NCBI GenBank assembly: GCA_023410575.1 | Contig: JAEYPP010000038.1 | Span: 1-53,778, forward strand | Reading direction: 5' to 3' | From: Bacillota bacterium | GTDB taxonomy: Bacteria > Bacillota > Clostridia > Lachnospirales > Lachnospiraceae | Length of the DNA stretch: 53,778 nt | Part shown: in pieces, positions 16,843 through 24,980 of the stretch | Layout of the letters: every line of letters starts with the position of its first letter | How positions within the stretch are numbered: position 1 is the first letter of the stretch | Translations under genes and position numbers: made by a program | The notes under the pieces: model-generated | The model's database searches: none | What the model saw: only the letters and a program-made list of their open reading frames with translations | Told to the model about the DNA's origin: nothing

Positions 16843-17799
16843 ATGGAACTTCCGATCTTTTATGATCAGGCTGAGGAGTGGAATCGAGCTTTATTGTTAT
16901 ATGATTCTGCACTAAAAGAGGTTAATACAAAATTAGAGATATTAAATAATGAATTTAAGCTAGCACATCAGTATAATCCAATTGAACATATAACATCAAG
17001 GTTAAAATCTCCTCAAAGTATTGCAAAAAAAATCCGACATAATGGAATGGAGCTTACAGTTGAAAACATTATCAGATATATTAATGATGTAGCTGGTGTA
17101 CGAATTATCTGTTCTTTTACTTCAGATATTTATCGTATTGCAGACTTAATTGCAAAGCAGAACGATGTGAAGGTACTAAAAGTCAAGGATTATATTATGA
17201 ATCCAAAAGAAAATGGATATATGAGTTATCATATGATTATTTCAGTTCCTATTTTCTTATCAGATGAGGTAATTGACACGAAAGTAGAAATCCAAATTCG
17301 TACAATTGCAATGGATTTTTGGGCAAGTTTAGAGCACAAGATGTATTATAAATTTGAAGGGAATGCACCTACTCATATTCGTAGAGAGTTAAAAGAATGT
17401 GCAGATATTGTATCTTTCCTTGATCAAAAAATGTTGGCAATTAATGAAGAGATTAAGACATACAGTGTGGACCCTCTTGATAATTACCGTGACATGATGT
17501 GTGACATGTTCCAAAATAAAGTGAAAGAAGCTTATGGCACTGTAATTGATGAGGAAACAAAAGTAAAAGAAAAGGTATCGGCAGCAGTTCAAATCATAGA
17601 GCATGAAGCAAGCAATGATAGTGAGATGATTCAAGAACTTCAGGCAAAGGTTTTAAAGGAAAAGGAACGATTCGATGTGAAAGAGTCTGATAGCAGTGAT
17701 TCTAAGGAAAAGTTTGAGAAGAGTAGTATGAAAGATAAAGTACCATTTAAAACTAATTTGTTTGGAAGAAAAAAAGCTCATAATACGGCAATCAATTAG
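16843..17799 (+). CDS. Small alarmone synthetase (RelA/SpoT synthetase domain protein)
   Basis: 318 aa. It carries one (p)ppGpp synthetase domain (about residues 40-185) with RLKSPQSIAKKIRHNG for ATP, DVAGVRIICSF, NPKENGYMSYHMII and VEIQIRTIAMDFWASLEHKMYY; no HD hydrolase, TGS or ACT domains, so it only makes alarmone. Compared with RelQ/YjbM (about 210 aa) it has roughly 100 extra C-terminal residues that are charged and rich in E, K and S, without an obvious domain. GGTGATTGC precedes ATG. It is monocistronic and closed by a strong terminator. Confidence 0.9.
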   Translation: MELPIFYDQAEEWNRALLLYDSALKEVNTKLEILNNEFKLAHQYNPIEHITSRLKSPQSIAKKIRHNGMELTVENIIRYINDVAGVRIICSFTSDIYRIADLIAKQNDVKVLKVKDYIMNPKENGYMSYHMIISVPIFLSDEVIDTKVEIQIRTIAMDFWASLEHKMYYKFEGNAPTHIRRELKECADIVSFLDQKMLAINEEIKTYSVDPLDNYRDMMCDMFQNKVKEAYGTVIDEETKVKEKVSAAVQIIEHEASNDSEMIQELQAKVLKEKERFDVKESDSSDSKEKFEKSSMKDKVPFKTNLFGRKKAHNTAIN

Positions 17800-17862
17800 G
17801 AAAGAGATGGTTAAGATAGGAATGTTTATGTACTCTTAAAAAGATAGTATAATTTTTATAAT

Positions 17863-17909
17863 CCCCCATAAGTAGACGTGATAAGAAAATCTGCTTATGG
17901 GGGGTTTTT
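17863..17909 (+). terminator. Terminator of the alarmone synthetase gene
   Basis: CCCCCATAAG (plus AGA) pairs with (TCT plus) CTTATGGGGG and is followed by TTTTT. Confidence 0.93.
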
Positions 17910-17919
17910 GTGTCTTATT

Positions 17920-18834
17920 TTATGAGAGATGAATTCCTTTTAACAGTGCTCCAAGACCAGTTGTTGCGTCTTCGCCAGTAGAAAATTCAATTGGTGCCTC
18001 ATCTATATCATCAATTGCCTCTTCCTTTTCTTCCACCGCTTTTATGCTAAGACTAATCTTCCCATCTTTTACATCCAACACTTTTACGGTTACTTCTTGT
18101 CCTTCTTTTAAAACCTCACTTGGGGATTTTAGATGCTTTCCGCAAATTTGGGAGATATGAACGAGTCCAGAAAGTCCATCTCCTATTGTGACAAATGCAC
18201 CAAATGGCATGATTTTGTCTACAATACCATTGATTACAATGCCTTTTTGAACTTTAGAAATTTTACTTTTCTTTTCGGCAGCAGCTTGATCTTTTAATAC
18301 TTCTTTTGCTGATAATACTAGTTTATTAGTATCGCGATCTACAGTCACGACCATCACAGGTAATTCCTTTCCAACGTACTCTGATACATCTTCTACATAA
18401 CCAAGGCTTAGCATGGAAGCTGGAATAAATGCACGAATTCCTTCTAAGTAAGTTACGACACCTGCATTTACAGCAGATGCAATTTTTACAGTTGCGACTG
18501 TACGATTTTGTTTCATTTCGTTTAGCTTATCCCAAGATAGGATATCTTCTGCCTGTTTTTTAGAGAGAAGAATGTTGCCTTCACGATCTTCCCCTATTAC
18601 CATTGCCGTTATTTCTTCTCCAATCGTCATGTCAGCTTTAATTGAAAAACGAGGGTCATTACTAAGCTCGTCTAGCTTAATAATGCCTTCACTGTAGTAG
18701 CCTAAGTCTACAGTTACCTGTGTATCAGAGATACCAATTACAGTACCTTTCACCATATCCTGTTCTTTTAATCTTTTGAAAGAACGATTCAATTCCTCTT
18801 TAAAATCATCCATTGTTAGATTATTGTCATCCAT
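17920..18834 (-). CDS. S1 RNA-binding domain protein (RpsA-like)
   Basis: 304 aa with three S1-type OB-fold repeats: about residues 28-95 (KGTVIGISDTQVTVDLGYYSEG), about 110-185 (a divergent second repeat) and about 200-275 (GIVINGIVDKIMPFGAFVTIGDG..GLVHISQI). It resembles the shortened ribosomal protein S1 homologues of clostridia, which bind single-stranded RNA; whether it acts on the ribosome is not certain. Start: ATG at 18834 has GAGGTGA 5 nt upstream, whereas the frame is open further up without an RBS. The acidic tail has poly-E and poly-D stretches. It is divergent from the NUDIX gene, with only about 113 bp between the two starts. Confidence 0.88.
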   Translation of the reverse strand: MDDNNLTMDDFKEELNRSFKRLKEQDMVKGTVIGISDTQVTVDLGYYSEGIIKLDELSNDPRFSIKADMTIGEEITAMVIGEDREGNILLSKKQAEDILSWDKLNEMKQNRTVATVKIASAVNAGVVTYLEGIRAFIPASMLSLGYVEDVSEYVGKELPVMVVTVDRDTNKLVLSAKEVLKDQAAAEKKSKISKVQKGIVINGIVDKIMPFGAFVTIGDGLSGLVHISQICGKHLKSPSEVLKEGQEVTVKVLDVKDGKISLSIKAVEEKEEAIDDIDEAPIEFSTGEDATTGLGALLKGIHLS

Positions 18835-18947
18835 TTGATTCACCTCATTGTTTGTGATAATATGTATAAGTATAGCACATAATAATAATCTGTAAATCTC
18901 AAAATACATGAGCTATAGAGAAATCGTACATAGAAGGAGTGTTTACT

Positions 18948-19661
18948 ATGGCATCTTTTTTAAATGATATTACTCCATTTTTAGGAGAGAATACAGCAAA
19001 TGAACAGGGCTTGATGCTTCCAGAATTTTTGGAACAGTATGATCCAAATAGGTATCCAAACCCATCGGTAACTGCGGATGTTATTGTTTTTTGGGCAAAA
19101 GATCAATTAAAGGATGTAACAAAGGACTTGAAGGTTTTATTAATTCGGAGAAAGAACCATCCTAGTATTGGGTGGTGGGCACTACCAGGAGGATTTGTAG
19201 ACATCAGAGAAGATGCCGATTTAGCTGCTAAAAGAGAGTTAGAAGAAGAAACTGGAATAACAGGAATTTCAGTAGAACAATTATGTGCATGGGGTGACTA
19301 TAATCGTGATCCTCGAACGAGAATTGTTACGATTGCTTATGTTGCTTTGTTAGAAAACTTAATTGAAGTAAAAGCAGGTGATGATGCACAGGATGCGGGA
19401 TGGTTTGATGTATCGCTTCAGCTAATTCGTGAGGAGATGAAAGGAGAACGTAAAGTAAAGGTTTATCAATTAGTATTAACAGATGCTGAGAAAGGAGAAA
19501 AGGCAAGTGCAATCGTTGCCTATTCTTTTCTACCGAATCGTATACTACAAGACGAAAAGTATGAGGTATTAAGTCGGGAATTCCTTGCTTTTGATCATCC
19601 CTCTTTTATTGTTAAGGGATTGCTTCATCTACAAAATAGGATGAATATATTACAAAAATAA
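18948..19661 (+). CDS. NUDIX hydrolase (NrtR-like N-terminal domain)
   Basis: 237 aa. A complete NUDIX box is present: GGFVDIREDADLAAKREL followed by EEETGI (about residues 79-102), the Mg-binding site for hydrolysis of X-linked nucleoside diphosphates. The N-terminal layout (PNPSVTADVIVF..LLIRRKNHPSIGWWALPGGFVD) resembles ADP-ribose hydrolases and the NUDIX half of NrtR regulators. It ends shortly after an AFDHPSFIVKGLLHLQ segment, where NrtR proteins continue into a winged helix; that domain is missing. Start: ATG at 18948 with AAGGAG 8 nt upstream; an in-frame GTG 9 nt earlier overlaps the RBS. Confidence 0.9.
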   Translation: MASFLNDITPFLGENTANEQGLMLPEFLEQYDPNRYPNPSVTADVIVFWAKDQLKDVTKDLKVLLIRRKNHPSIGWWALPGGFVDIREDADLAAKRELEEETGITGISVEQLCAWGDYNRDPRTRIVTIAYVALLENLIEVKAGDDAQDAGWFDVSLQLIREEMKGERKVKVYQLVLTDAEKGEKASAIVAYSFLPNRILQDEKYEVLSREFLAFDHPSFIVKGLLHLQNRMNILQK

Positions 19662-19706
19662 TTTATATGGTTATTGAAAAAAGTAATAAATAATTGTGTA
19701 TAGACA

Positions 19707-19735
19707 TTGACATTAGTAAATCAGAGGACTATGAT
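19707..19735 (+). promoter_or_regulatory. Promoter of the CPA2 antiporter gene
   Basis: TTGACA, 17-nt spacer, TATGAT; about 65 nt upstream of the start codon. Confidence 0.7.
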
Positions 19736-19803
19736 AAGTCTCGTTTGAGTATTTACATAGTAATTGCAGATTAAAAATGTTTTAAAAGCAAGGGGGACAA
19801 GAA

Positions 19804-21066
19804 ATGTCTTACAATTATTTATTTGTTATCTGTATTATTTTGATTTCTACAAAACTTCTAAGCCTATTGACTGGACGTTTGCAGATGCCGCAGGTAGTTG
19901 GTTCTTTGTTAGCCGGGCTATTATTAGGACCAGCAGTGTTTAATATACTACTACCAAGCGATTTTTTAAATCGGTTAGCCGAGTTAGGTGTTATCGTTAT
20001 TATGTTTAGTGCAGGAACTGGAACCAGTTTAAAAGATCTAAAGAATTCGGGGAAATCTGGTCTATTAGTTGCATTGATAGGAGTAATTATCCCATTAGGA
20101 TTAGGTGCACTTCTGATGGGAATCTTTAATCCGGATGAGAGTATGCTTGCTAACATCTTTATGGGTACAGTACTTACAGCAACCTCAGTAAGTATAACAG
20201 TTGAGACACTTAAAGAAATGGGTAAGTTAAACACTAAGGTAGGTAATACTATTTTAGCAGCGGCATTAATCGATGATGTACTAGGATTAATATGCTTAAC
20301 TATAGTAACAAGTTTATCAGGTGCGGATGTTAACATTAGCCTTGTTTTATTAAAAATTCTTCTATTCTTTGTATTTATTATAGTTCTTGGATTTATCTAT
20401 AATAAATTATCTACTTGGTATATGAATCGTTTAAATAACAAAAATTTGCATAGATATCCAATTGCAGGATTTGCTTTATGCCTATTTATGGCTTGGGCAG
20501 CAGAAGTAGTTTTTGGTGTGGCAGATATTATTGGTGCATTTGCAGCTGGTATTATCGTTGCTACGACACCAAAGGGTTCATACATTGCTAGTAAATTTGC
20601 ACCTTTATCCTATTTATTGTTAACACCTATTTTCTTTGCAAACATTGGTTTAAAGGTAACATTGCCTCAACTGAGTGGTAAGTTAGTCATATTTACTATT
20701 CTCTTAGTTTTAGTGGGCATTTTGTCCAAACTAATAGGATGTGGATTTGGCGCTAAAGTATGTGGTTTTACCAATCGCCAAGCACTACAGACTGGATTAG
20801 GTATGGCATGCCGTGGTGAGGTTGCCTTAATTACAGCGAATAAGGGGATGTCAATGGGACTAATAGATAAGGAGTATTTTGGCCCAATTATTATTCTGAT
20901 TGTATGTTGTGCTGTATTTACGCCTATATTACTTAAAGCTGCATTTAAGAATCATGCCACTGCATCACAAGATAGTACACTAGTTGATAATTATGAATTA
21001 ACGCAGGCGGATATTGAGGAAGGACGAGCAATTCGCCCAAAGAAATTGGAGAGTAATTATAGATAG
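19804..21066 (+). CDS. Monovalent cation:proton antiporter, CPA2 family
   Basis: 420 aa integral membrane protein with about 12 hydrophobic segments. Family features include the N-terminal LLTGRLQMPQVVGSLLAGLLLGP, the Asp-Asp ion-binding pair in ALIDDVLGL (near residue 159) and GIIVATTPKG; later GMACRGEVALI is typical of the KefB/NapA branch. It exchanges Na+ or K+ for H+ across the membrane. There is no TrkA/KTN domain; a 35-residue hydrophilic tail ends the protein. RBS AGGGGG lies 7 nt before ATG. It is convergent with the next gene, with 12 bp between them. Confidence 0.92.
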   Translation: MSYNYLFVICIILISTKLLSLLTGRLQMPQVVGSLLAGLLLGPAVFNILLPSDFLNRLAELGVIVIMFSAGTGTSLKDLKNSGKSGLLVALIGVIIPLGLGALLMGIFNPDESMLANIFMGTVLTATSVSITVETLKEMGKLNTKVGNTILAAALIDDVLGLICLTIVTSLSGADVNISLVLLKILLFFVFIIVLGFIYNKLSTWYMNRLNNKNLHRYPIAGFALCLFMAWAAEVVFGVADIIGAFAAGIIVATTPKGSYIASKFAPLSYLLLTPIFFANIGLKVTLPQLSGKLVIFTILLVLVGILSKLIGCGFGAKVCGFTNRQALQTGLGMACRGEVALITANKGMSMGLIDKEYFGPIIILIVCCAVFTPILLKAAFKNHATASQDSTLVDNYELTQADIEEGRAIRPKKLESNYR

Positions 21067-21103
21067 CATGTATTTAAGCTATATGATTCGCTCAAATACA
21101 TGC
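21066..21103. terminator. Hairpin spanning two convergent gene ends
   Basis: GCATGTATTT (21066-21075) pairs with AAATACATGC (21094-21103). It begins at the antiporter stop and covers the last codons of the opposite gene. It has no T-tract, so it is at best a weak bidirectional terminator. Confidence 0.4.
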
Positions 21104-21816
21104 ATTCTTCCAGATTTACCAATTTGTTTAATTGCATTAACATGGGAGAGAATATTTAAGGCAGTCCATGCAAGTCCTTGTGAGACAAGGGCGGCTTGTT
21201 TAAAATCTTTTGTTGTAAATTGTTTTGGCAAATTATCAGGTATAAGTTGCGCATAATCACTTGTTTCTTTTATTATGACTTCGCCTGAAAGATTAATAGG
21301 AATTCCATCATTGCGGCTGGAACCTTTTTTCTTATCTTTACTCCATCCATTTAGCAAACGATATTCTTCAACATCTAGGAGCATAATATGAAGGGAAAGA
21401 TTAGGGTCATTTAGGTAACTTTTAATTCGATAAAGTTCCGGAAAGATGATGATTGGAGATCCGGTTTTCGGAGATTTTCTTGGCTTGCTCACTTCGCCAG
21501 TTTCTTCATCAACCCAGCACAACCACTTTGTATGTGCAACAGGGTATACAATTGTTACTTTATGATTAGGTAAAAACACATCGAGCTTACGCCTTAATGT
21601 ATTAAAGTTTCTTGTTTGTACCTCTATAATTTGATCATCCAATAGAATATCAGCAACATAGTTGTGAACCCGTTGTTCATGATAGCAAGTTTCAGGTGCA
21701 AAATATAACTTCAGAACCGCATGAATTGTCTTTTCACTTAACGTACCAATACCATTACGTTCAATATTCTGATCAATAATCATGGAACATACTTGTTCAA
21801 ATCGTTGTGTGTCCAT
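21079..21816 (-). CDS. Uncharacterised protein with EVQ (PD-(D/E)XK-like) core
   Basis: 245 aa, cytoplasmic, no membrane segment. I do not recognise a named family. Near residues 50-72 the segment YVADILLDDQIIEVQTRNF has an Asp followed 10 residues on by an E-x-Q on a predicted strand, which is how the (E/Q)xK-type nuclease core looks in restriction-like folds; the following NTLRRKLDVFLPNHKVTIVYPV fits the next helix and strand. The C-terminal 60 residues (FTTKDFKQAALVSQGLAWTA onward) could be a winged helix. The catalytic Lys is not obvious, so it may be an inactive or DNA-binding variant. It stands alone, convergent with the antiporter, and carries no methylase partner. Confidence 0.6.
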   Translation of the reverse strand: MDTQRFEQVCSMIIDQNIERNGIGTLSEKTIHAVLKLYFAPETCYHEQRVHNYVADILLDDQIIEVQTRNFNTLRRKLDVFLPNHKVTIVYPVAHTKWLCWVDEETGEVSKPRKSPKTGSPIIIFPELYRIKSYLNDPNLSLHIMLLDVEEYRLLNGWSKDKKKGSSRNDGIPINLSGEVIIKETSDYAQLIPDNLPKQFTTKDFKQAALVSQGLAWTALNILSHVNAIKQIGKSGRMHVFERII

Positions 21817-22014
21817 TATGTTTTACCTCATATATGTTATAGACTTAGAATAACGCAAGTTCCGCTTTCTATCAAGAGTTTCTTCTTAACAATTCAATAG
21901 AATATAAGAATGAAGTGTGATATAGTAATTCCATACTCAGAATTACCCACTTTAATAATTATTAATAATACATAGCCTTAAGGTTATTAATAAATGATAA
22001 AGATAGGAGTAATT

Positions 22015-22971
22015 ATGGAGCTTATATTTAACTTTGTATTTTTAGTAGTTGGCTTTGTGCTTTTGATTAAAGGAGCTGATTTCTTTGTAGAAGGAGCAGC
22101 AGGTATTGCAGATAAATTTCATATCCCACAGATGATTATTGGACTAACGATTGTAGCATTTGGAACAAGTGCACCTGAGGCAGCAGTTAGTATAAGTGCA
22201 GGCTTAAAGGGTACAGCAGGTATCGCCCTCGGTAATATTTTAGGTAGTAATATAATGAATATATTAATTATTCTTGGTATCACATGCTGTATTTGTAGCC
22301 TAAATGTACAAAAAGCGACCGTAAAGTTTGATATGCCATTTTTAATATTAGTATCATTAGTTTTATTAGCATTGTGCATTATTCAAGGAGAACTAAATGT
22401 AATATCTGGAGTAATTTTTACCGTATTATTTATTATTTTTTTTATTCAAATGATTCGTACAACCAAGAAAGAACGCCAACTAAAAGTGGAAAAAGAAGAA
22501 CAAGAAAAGATTACAAAGAAACGTAATATCTGGTTACTAATCGTAATGACTTTTGGTGGTTTAGTTGCAATTGTATTTGGTAGTGATCTAACAGTAGATC
22601 ATGCTACTGAAATTGCAAGTGCATTTGGAATGAGCGAGAGCTTAATTGGTTTAACAGTAATAGCTTTTGGAACTTCATTACCCGAATTAATCACGTCAAT
22701 AACAGCAGCAAGAAAAGGGAATGCTGATATTGCAATTGGTAATACCATTGGAAGTAATATATTTAACATCTTATTTGTCCTAGCAATTACTTCATTTCTT
22801 ACTAACATACCAATTGAAGTTGAATTTATTATAGATGGCATGATAGGACTTTTATCAGCTATTGTCTTATATTTGTTTTCAGTAAAGGACAAGCGATTAG
22901 ATCGAAAGAATGGCATTATTATGATTAGTGGTTATGTTATTTATTTTGTTTATTTATTAATTGCAAGGTAA
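22015..22971 (+). CDS. Calcium/sodium:proton antiporter, CaCA family (YrbG-like)
   Basis: 318 aa with about 10 membrane segments in two inverted halves. Each half carries the alpha-repeat signature: GLTIVAFGTSAPEAAVSI with GNILGSNIMNIL in the first, GLTVIAFGTSLPELITSI with GNTIGSNIFNIL in the second. The middle cytoplasmic loop (KKERQLKVEKEEQEK) is short and charged. Members exchange Ca2+ or K+ for Na+ or H+. Start: ATG at 22015 with AGGAG 5 nt upstream; an in-frame ATG 21 nt earlier lacks an RBS. It follows the CPA2 antiporter at a distance; both may serve ion balance. Confidence 0.93.
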   Translation: MELIFNFVFLVVGFVLLIKGADFFVEGAAGIADKFHIPQMIIGLTIVAFGTSAPEAAVSISAGLKGTAGIALGNILGSNIMNILIILGITCCICSLNVQKATVKFDMPFLILVSLVLLALCIIQGELNVISGVIFTVLFIIFFIQMIRTTKKERQLKVEKEEQEKITKKRNIWLLIVMTFGGLVAIVFGSDLTVDHATEIASAFGMSESLIGLTVIAFGTSLPELITSITAARKGNADIAIGNTIGSNIFNILFVLAITSFLTNIPIEVEFIIDGMIGLLSAIVLYLFSVKDKRLDRKNGIIMISGYVIYFVYLLIAR

Positions 22972-23048
22972 GTCTATGTATGCTATGACATAATTATGGC
23001 TCAGAGTATGTTTTGATTTTTATTACTTTAGAGCAGAGAGGAGAAAAT

Positions 23049-24332
23049 ATGACGACAGAGAGAAATTTACTAGAATATATTAAAAAATCACCATCCCCAT
23101 ATCATGCAGTCCTTGAGGGCGAGAATATGTTACTAAGCCAAGGGTTTAGCGAGCTAGACATGTCAGAAGCTTGGGAACTAGAAAAGGGACGTTCCTATTA
23201 TGTCAAACCATTTGGTACAACACTATTTGCAGTCTCAGTTGGTAGTAATGTAACGCAGAAGCAAACGTTCCATATTGCAGCAGCTCATACCGATCACCCT
23301 TGCATTCATGTGAAACCGATTGCTGAGTTGACTCAAAAGTCATATTTAAGAGTTAACTGCGAAATTTATGGCGGACCAATTTTAAATACATGGTTAGATC
23401 GACCATTATCGGTTGCAGGACGTGTTGCACTTAAAAGTGATAACCCATATGAACCAAAAGTGTGCTATCTTAATGTTGAAAAGCCATTTTTAACAATACC
23501 AAATCTTGCTATTCATATGAATAAAGATGTGAATAAGGGTGTTGAGTTAAAGAAACAGACAGATATGTTACCACTTATGGGTATGCTGAATAATACTTTA
23601 AATGAAAAAAACTATTTCGTTTCTTTTATCGCAAAACAGTTAAACGTAGCTACTGGAGATATTCTCGACTTTGATCTTTTTGTATATAATGCAGAAGATG
23701 GTTTAATGTTAGGAATGGAGGATGAGTTTATTCAAAGTCCTAGATTAGATAACTTAACCTCTTGTTATGCACTTCTTAACGGTATAACAAAGGCAAAGCG
23801 CGAGGATGGAATCAATGTAATTGCATTGTTTGATAACGAAGAAATTGGAAGTTTAACAAAGCAAGGAGCAAATTCTTCTTTATTTACAATGTTTTTAGAA
23901 AAGTTATATCTTTCCCTTGGATTTACGAGGATTCAGTATCATGAAGCAGTAGTTCGTAGCTTCCTACTATCTGTTGATGTTGCTCATGCAATGCATCCTA
24001 GTCATATAGATAAAAATGATCCTGTAAATCTTGCTCTAATGAATGATGGAGTAGTTTTTAAAATTAATAGCAATCAGCGCTATACTTTTGATACAGAAGC
24101 AATTGCAATTGTACAACAGCTATGTGAGAAAAATGATATCAAGTTTAAGAAGTTTGTTAACCATTCAGATGTAATTGGTGGTGGAACTTTAGGACCAATT
24201 ATATCTTCCTGGCTTCCAATGAAAACGGTTGATTTAGGTGTTCCATTGTTAGCTATGCATTCAGCACGTGAGTTAATGGGAGCGAAGGACCAGGAACAAC
24301 TTAATAAACTTATTACAGTGTTCTTTTCTTAA
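23049..24332 (+). CDS. M18 family aminopeptidase
   Basis: 427 aa, cytosolic zinc aminopeptidase of the aspartyl-aminopeptidase family (ApeB type), releasing N-terminal residues from peptides. Metal-binding and catalytic segments visible are AAHTDHPCIHVKP (first His and Asp), FDNEEIGS (Glu-Glu pair), LLSVDVAHAMHPSH, and the C-terminal HSDVIGGGTLGPI with the last His. The usual first motif is HTDSP; here it is HTDHP. Start: ATG at 23049 with GAGAGGAG 5 nt upstream. It lies 77 bp after the antiporter gene without a terminator in between, so co-transcription is possible. Confidence 0.92.
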   Translation: MTTERNLLEYIKKSPSPYHAVLEGENMLLSQGFSELDMSEAWELEKGRSYYVKPFGTTLFAVSVGSNVTQKQTFHIAAAHTDHPCIHVKPIAELTQKSYLRVNCEIYGGPILNTWLDRPLSVAGRVALKSDNPYEPKVCYLNVEKPFLTIPNLAIHMNKDVNKGVELKKQTDMLPLMGMLNNTLNEKNYFVSFIAKQLNVATGDILDFDLFVYNAEDGLMLGMEDEFIQSPRLDNLTSCYALLNGITKAKREDGINVIALFDNEEIGSLTKQGANSSLFTMFLEKLYLSLGFTRIQYHEAVVRSFLLSVDVAHAMHPSHIDKNDPVNLALMNDGVVFKINSNQRYTFDTEAIAIVQQLCEKNDIKFKKFVNHSDVIGGGTLGPIISSWLPMKTVDLGVPLLAMHSARELMGAKDQEQLNKLITVFFS

Positions 24333-24401
24333 TCTTATTGCAATAAAAAGTCGAGTAATGTCACAAATGTTACAAAATAAAACTCTATAATCAATATTTT
24401 A

Positions 24402-24430
24402 TTGACATATTATACAAATAATGGTATCAT
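24402..24430 (+). promoter_or_regulatory. Promoter of a candidate small RNA
   Basis: TTGACA (24402-24407), 17-nt spacer, TATCAT (24425-24430). A start near 24437 would produce an RNA that ends before the separate promoter of the metG T-box. Confidence 0.7.
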
Positions 24431-24436
24431 ATAGAA

Positions 24437-24605
24437 GGTCGGTATCGAGAAGGTATTGTCCGGAGGAAGAAGCATTGGGAAAAAAGAGGGCGAAATAATA
24501 CAAAGTAAGATTGAAAAAACAGTGTATTTATGATAGCAGAGAAGGATCACGGATTACCTTTGTTGCGAACAATCTATAATACAAGTTTTTTCAATCTTAT
24601 TTTAT
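24437..24605 (+). ncRNA. Candidate structured small RNA of about 170 nt
   Basis: Located between apeB and the metG T-box, with its own promoter. The 3' half folds into one long hairpin: outer arms AAGATTGAAAAAAC (24507-24520) and GTTTTTTCAATCTT (24585-24598) are exact complements, continued inward by TGTATT/AATACA and AAGG/CCTT. The hairpin is followed by ATTTTATT, a plausible terminator. The 5' part is purine-rich (GTCCGGAGGAAGAAGC near 24459) with no long ORF. I do not recognise the class; it could also be the far 5' part of an extended metG leader. Confidence 0.5.
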
Positions 24606-24616
24606 TATAGTTGACC

Positions 24617-24645
24617 TTGACAAAGACAGGGACTTTGGTTATACT
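24617..24645 (+). promoter_or_regulatory. Promoter of the metG T-box leader
   Basis: TTGACA (24617-24622), 17-nt spacer, TATACT (24640-24645), placed just before the T-box stem I. Confidence 0.8.
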
Positions 24646-24654
24646 AGGGGCAAA

Positions 24655-24924
24655 TTCATAATTAAATGCAATGAAAAGAAGAGTAAATTTGGATACATGT
24701 ACAGAGAACCCTGAATGAGGTAACTCATTGGCTGTGAATGGGACTTGTAAAAGAATTGAACATGGTCTTGGAGCAGCATAACTGAAGTGAAAACCTAGGT
24801 TATGTCGTAAGTCATACGTTATCATGACATCGAGGTCTTTTCTTAGGAAGTGTCTAGGAAAAGATGAATTAAAGTGGAACCACGGGATATACTCTCGTCT
24901 TTAAATAAGACGGGAGTTTTTTTT
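24655..24924 (+). promoter_or_regulatory. T-box riboswitch (methionine) controlling metG
   Basis: The leader binds uncharged tRNA-Met and then reads through its terminator. Stem I elements are visible: AGTA S-turn (24682), the distal T-loop segments AGAGA (24703) and GCTGTGAA (24731), and a likely specifier ATG (24762-24764) within TTGAACATGGTC, matching methionine. The T-box sequence AAAGTGGAACCACGGG is at 24871-24886. The terminator CTCTCGTCTT / AAGACGGGAG (24892-24916) is followed by eight Ts. The next gene is metG, which agrees with the specifier. Confidence 0.93.
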
Positions 24925-24980
24925 GTTAATTGGATACTATTCTGAAATTTTCATAAGAAATTATAATAGGAGGGATTGAT

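Noticed and set aside
19815..20336. 173-aa ORF antisense to the CPA2 antiporter
   Set aside because: Shadow frame within a well-supported membrane protein gene; composition reflects the reverse of hydrophobic codons.
24452..24480. Resemblance of GTCCGGAGGAAGAAGC to the SRP RNA core
   Set aside because: The canonical stretch has a GGAA-type tetraloop within GTCCGGAAGGAAGCAG; here one loop base is missing and the flanking pairing for helix 8 is absent. I keep the RNA as unassigned.
24574..24825. 83-aa ORF on the - strand over the T-box
   Set aside because: It is antisense to a structured leader with two promoters, lacks an RBS and resembles no family.
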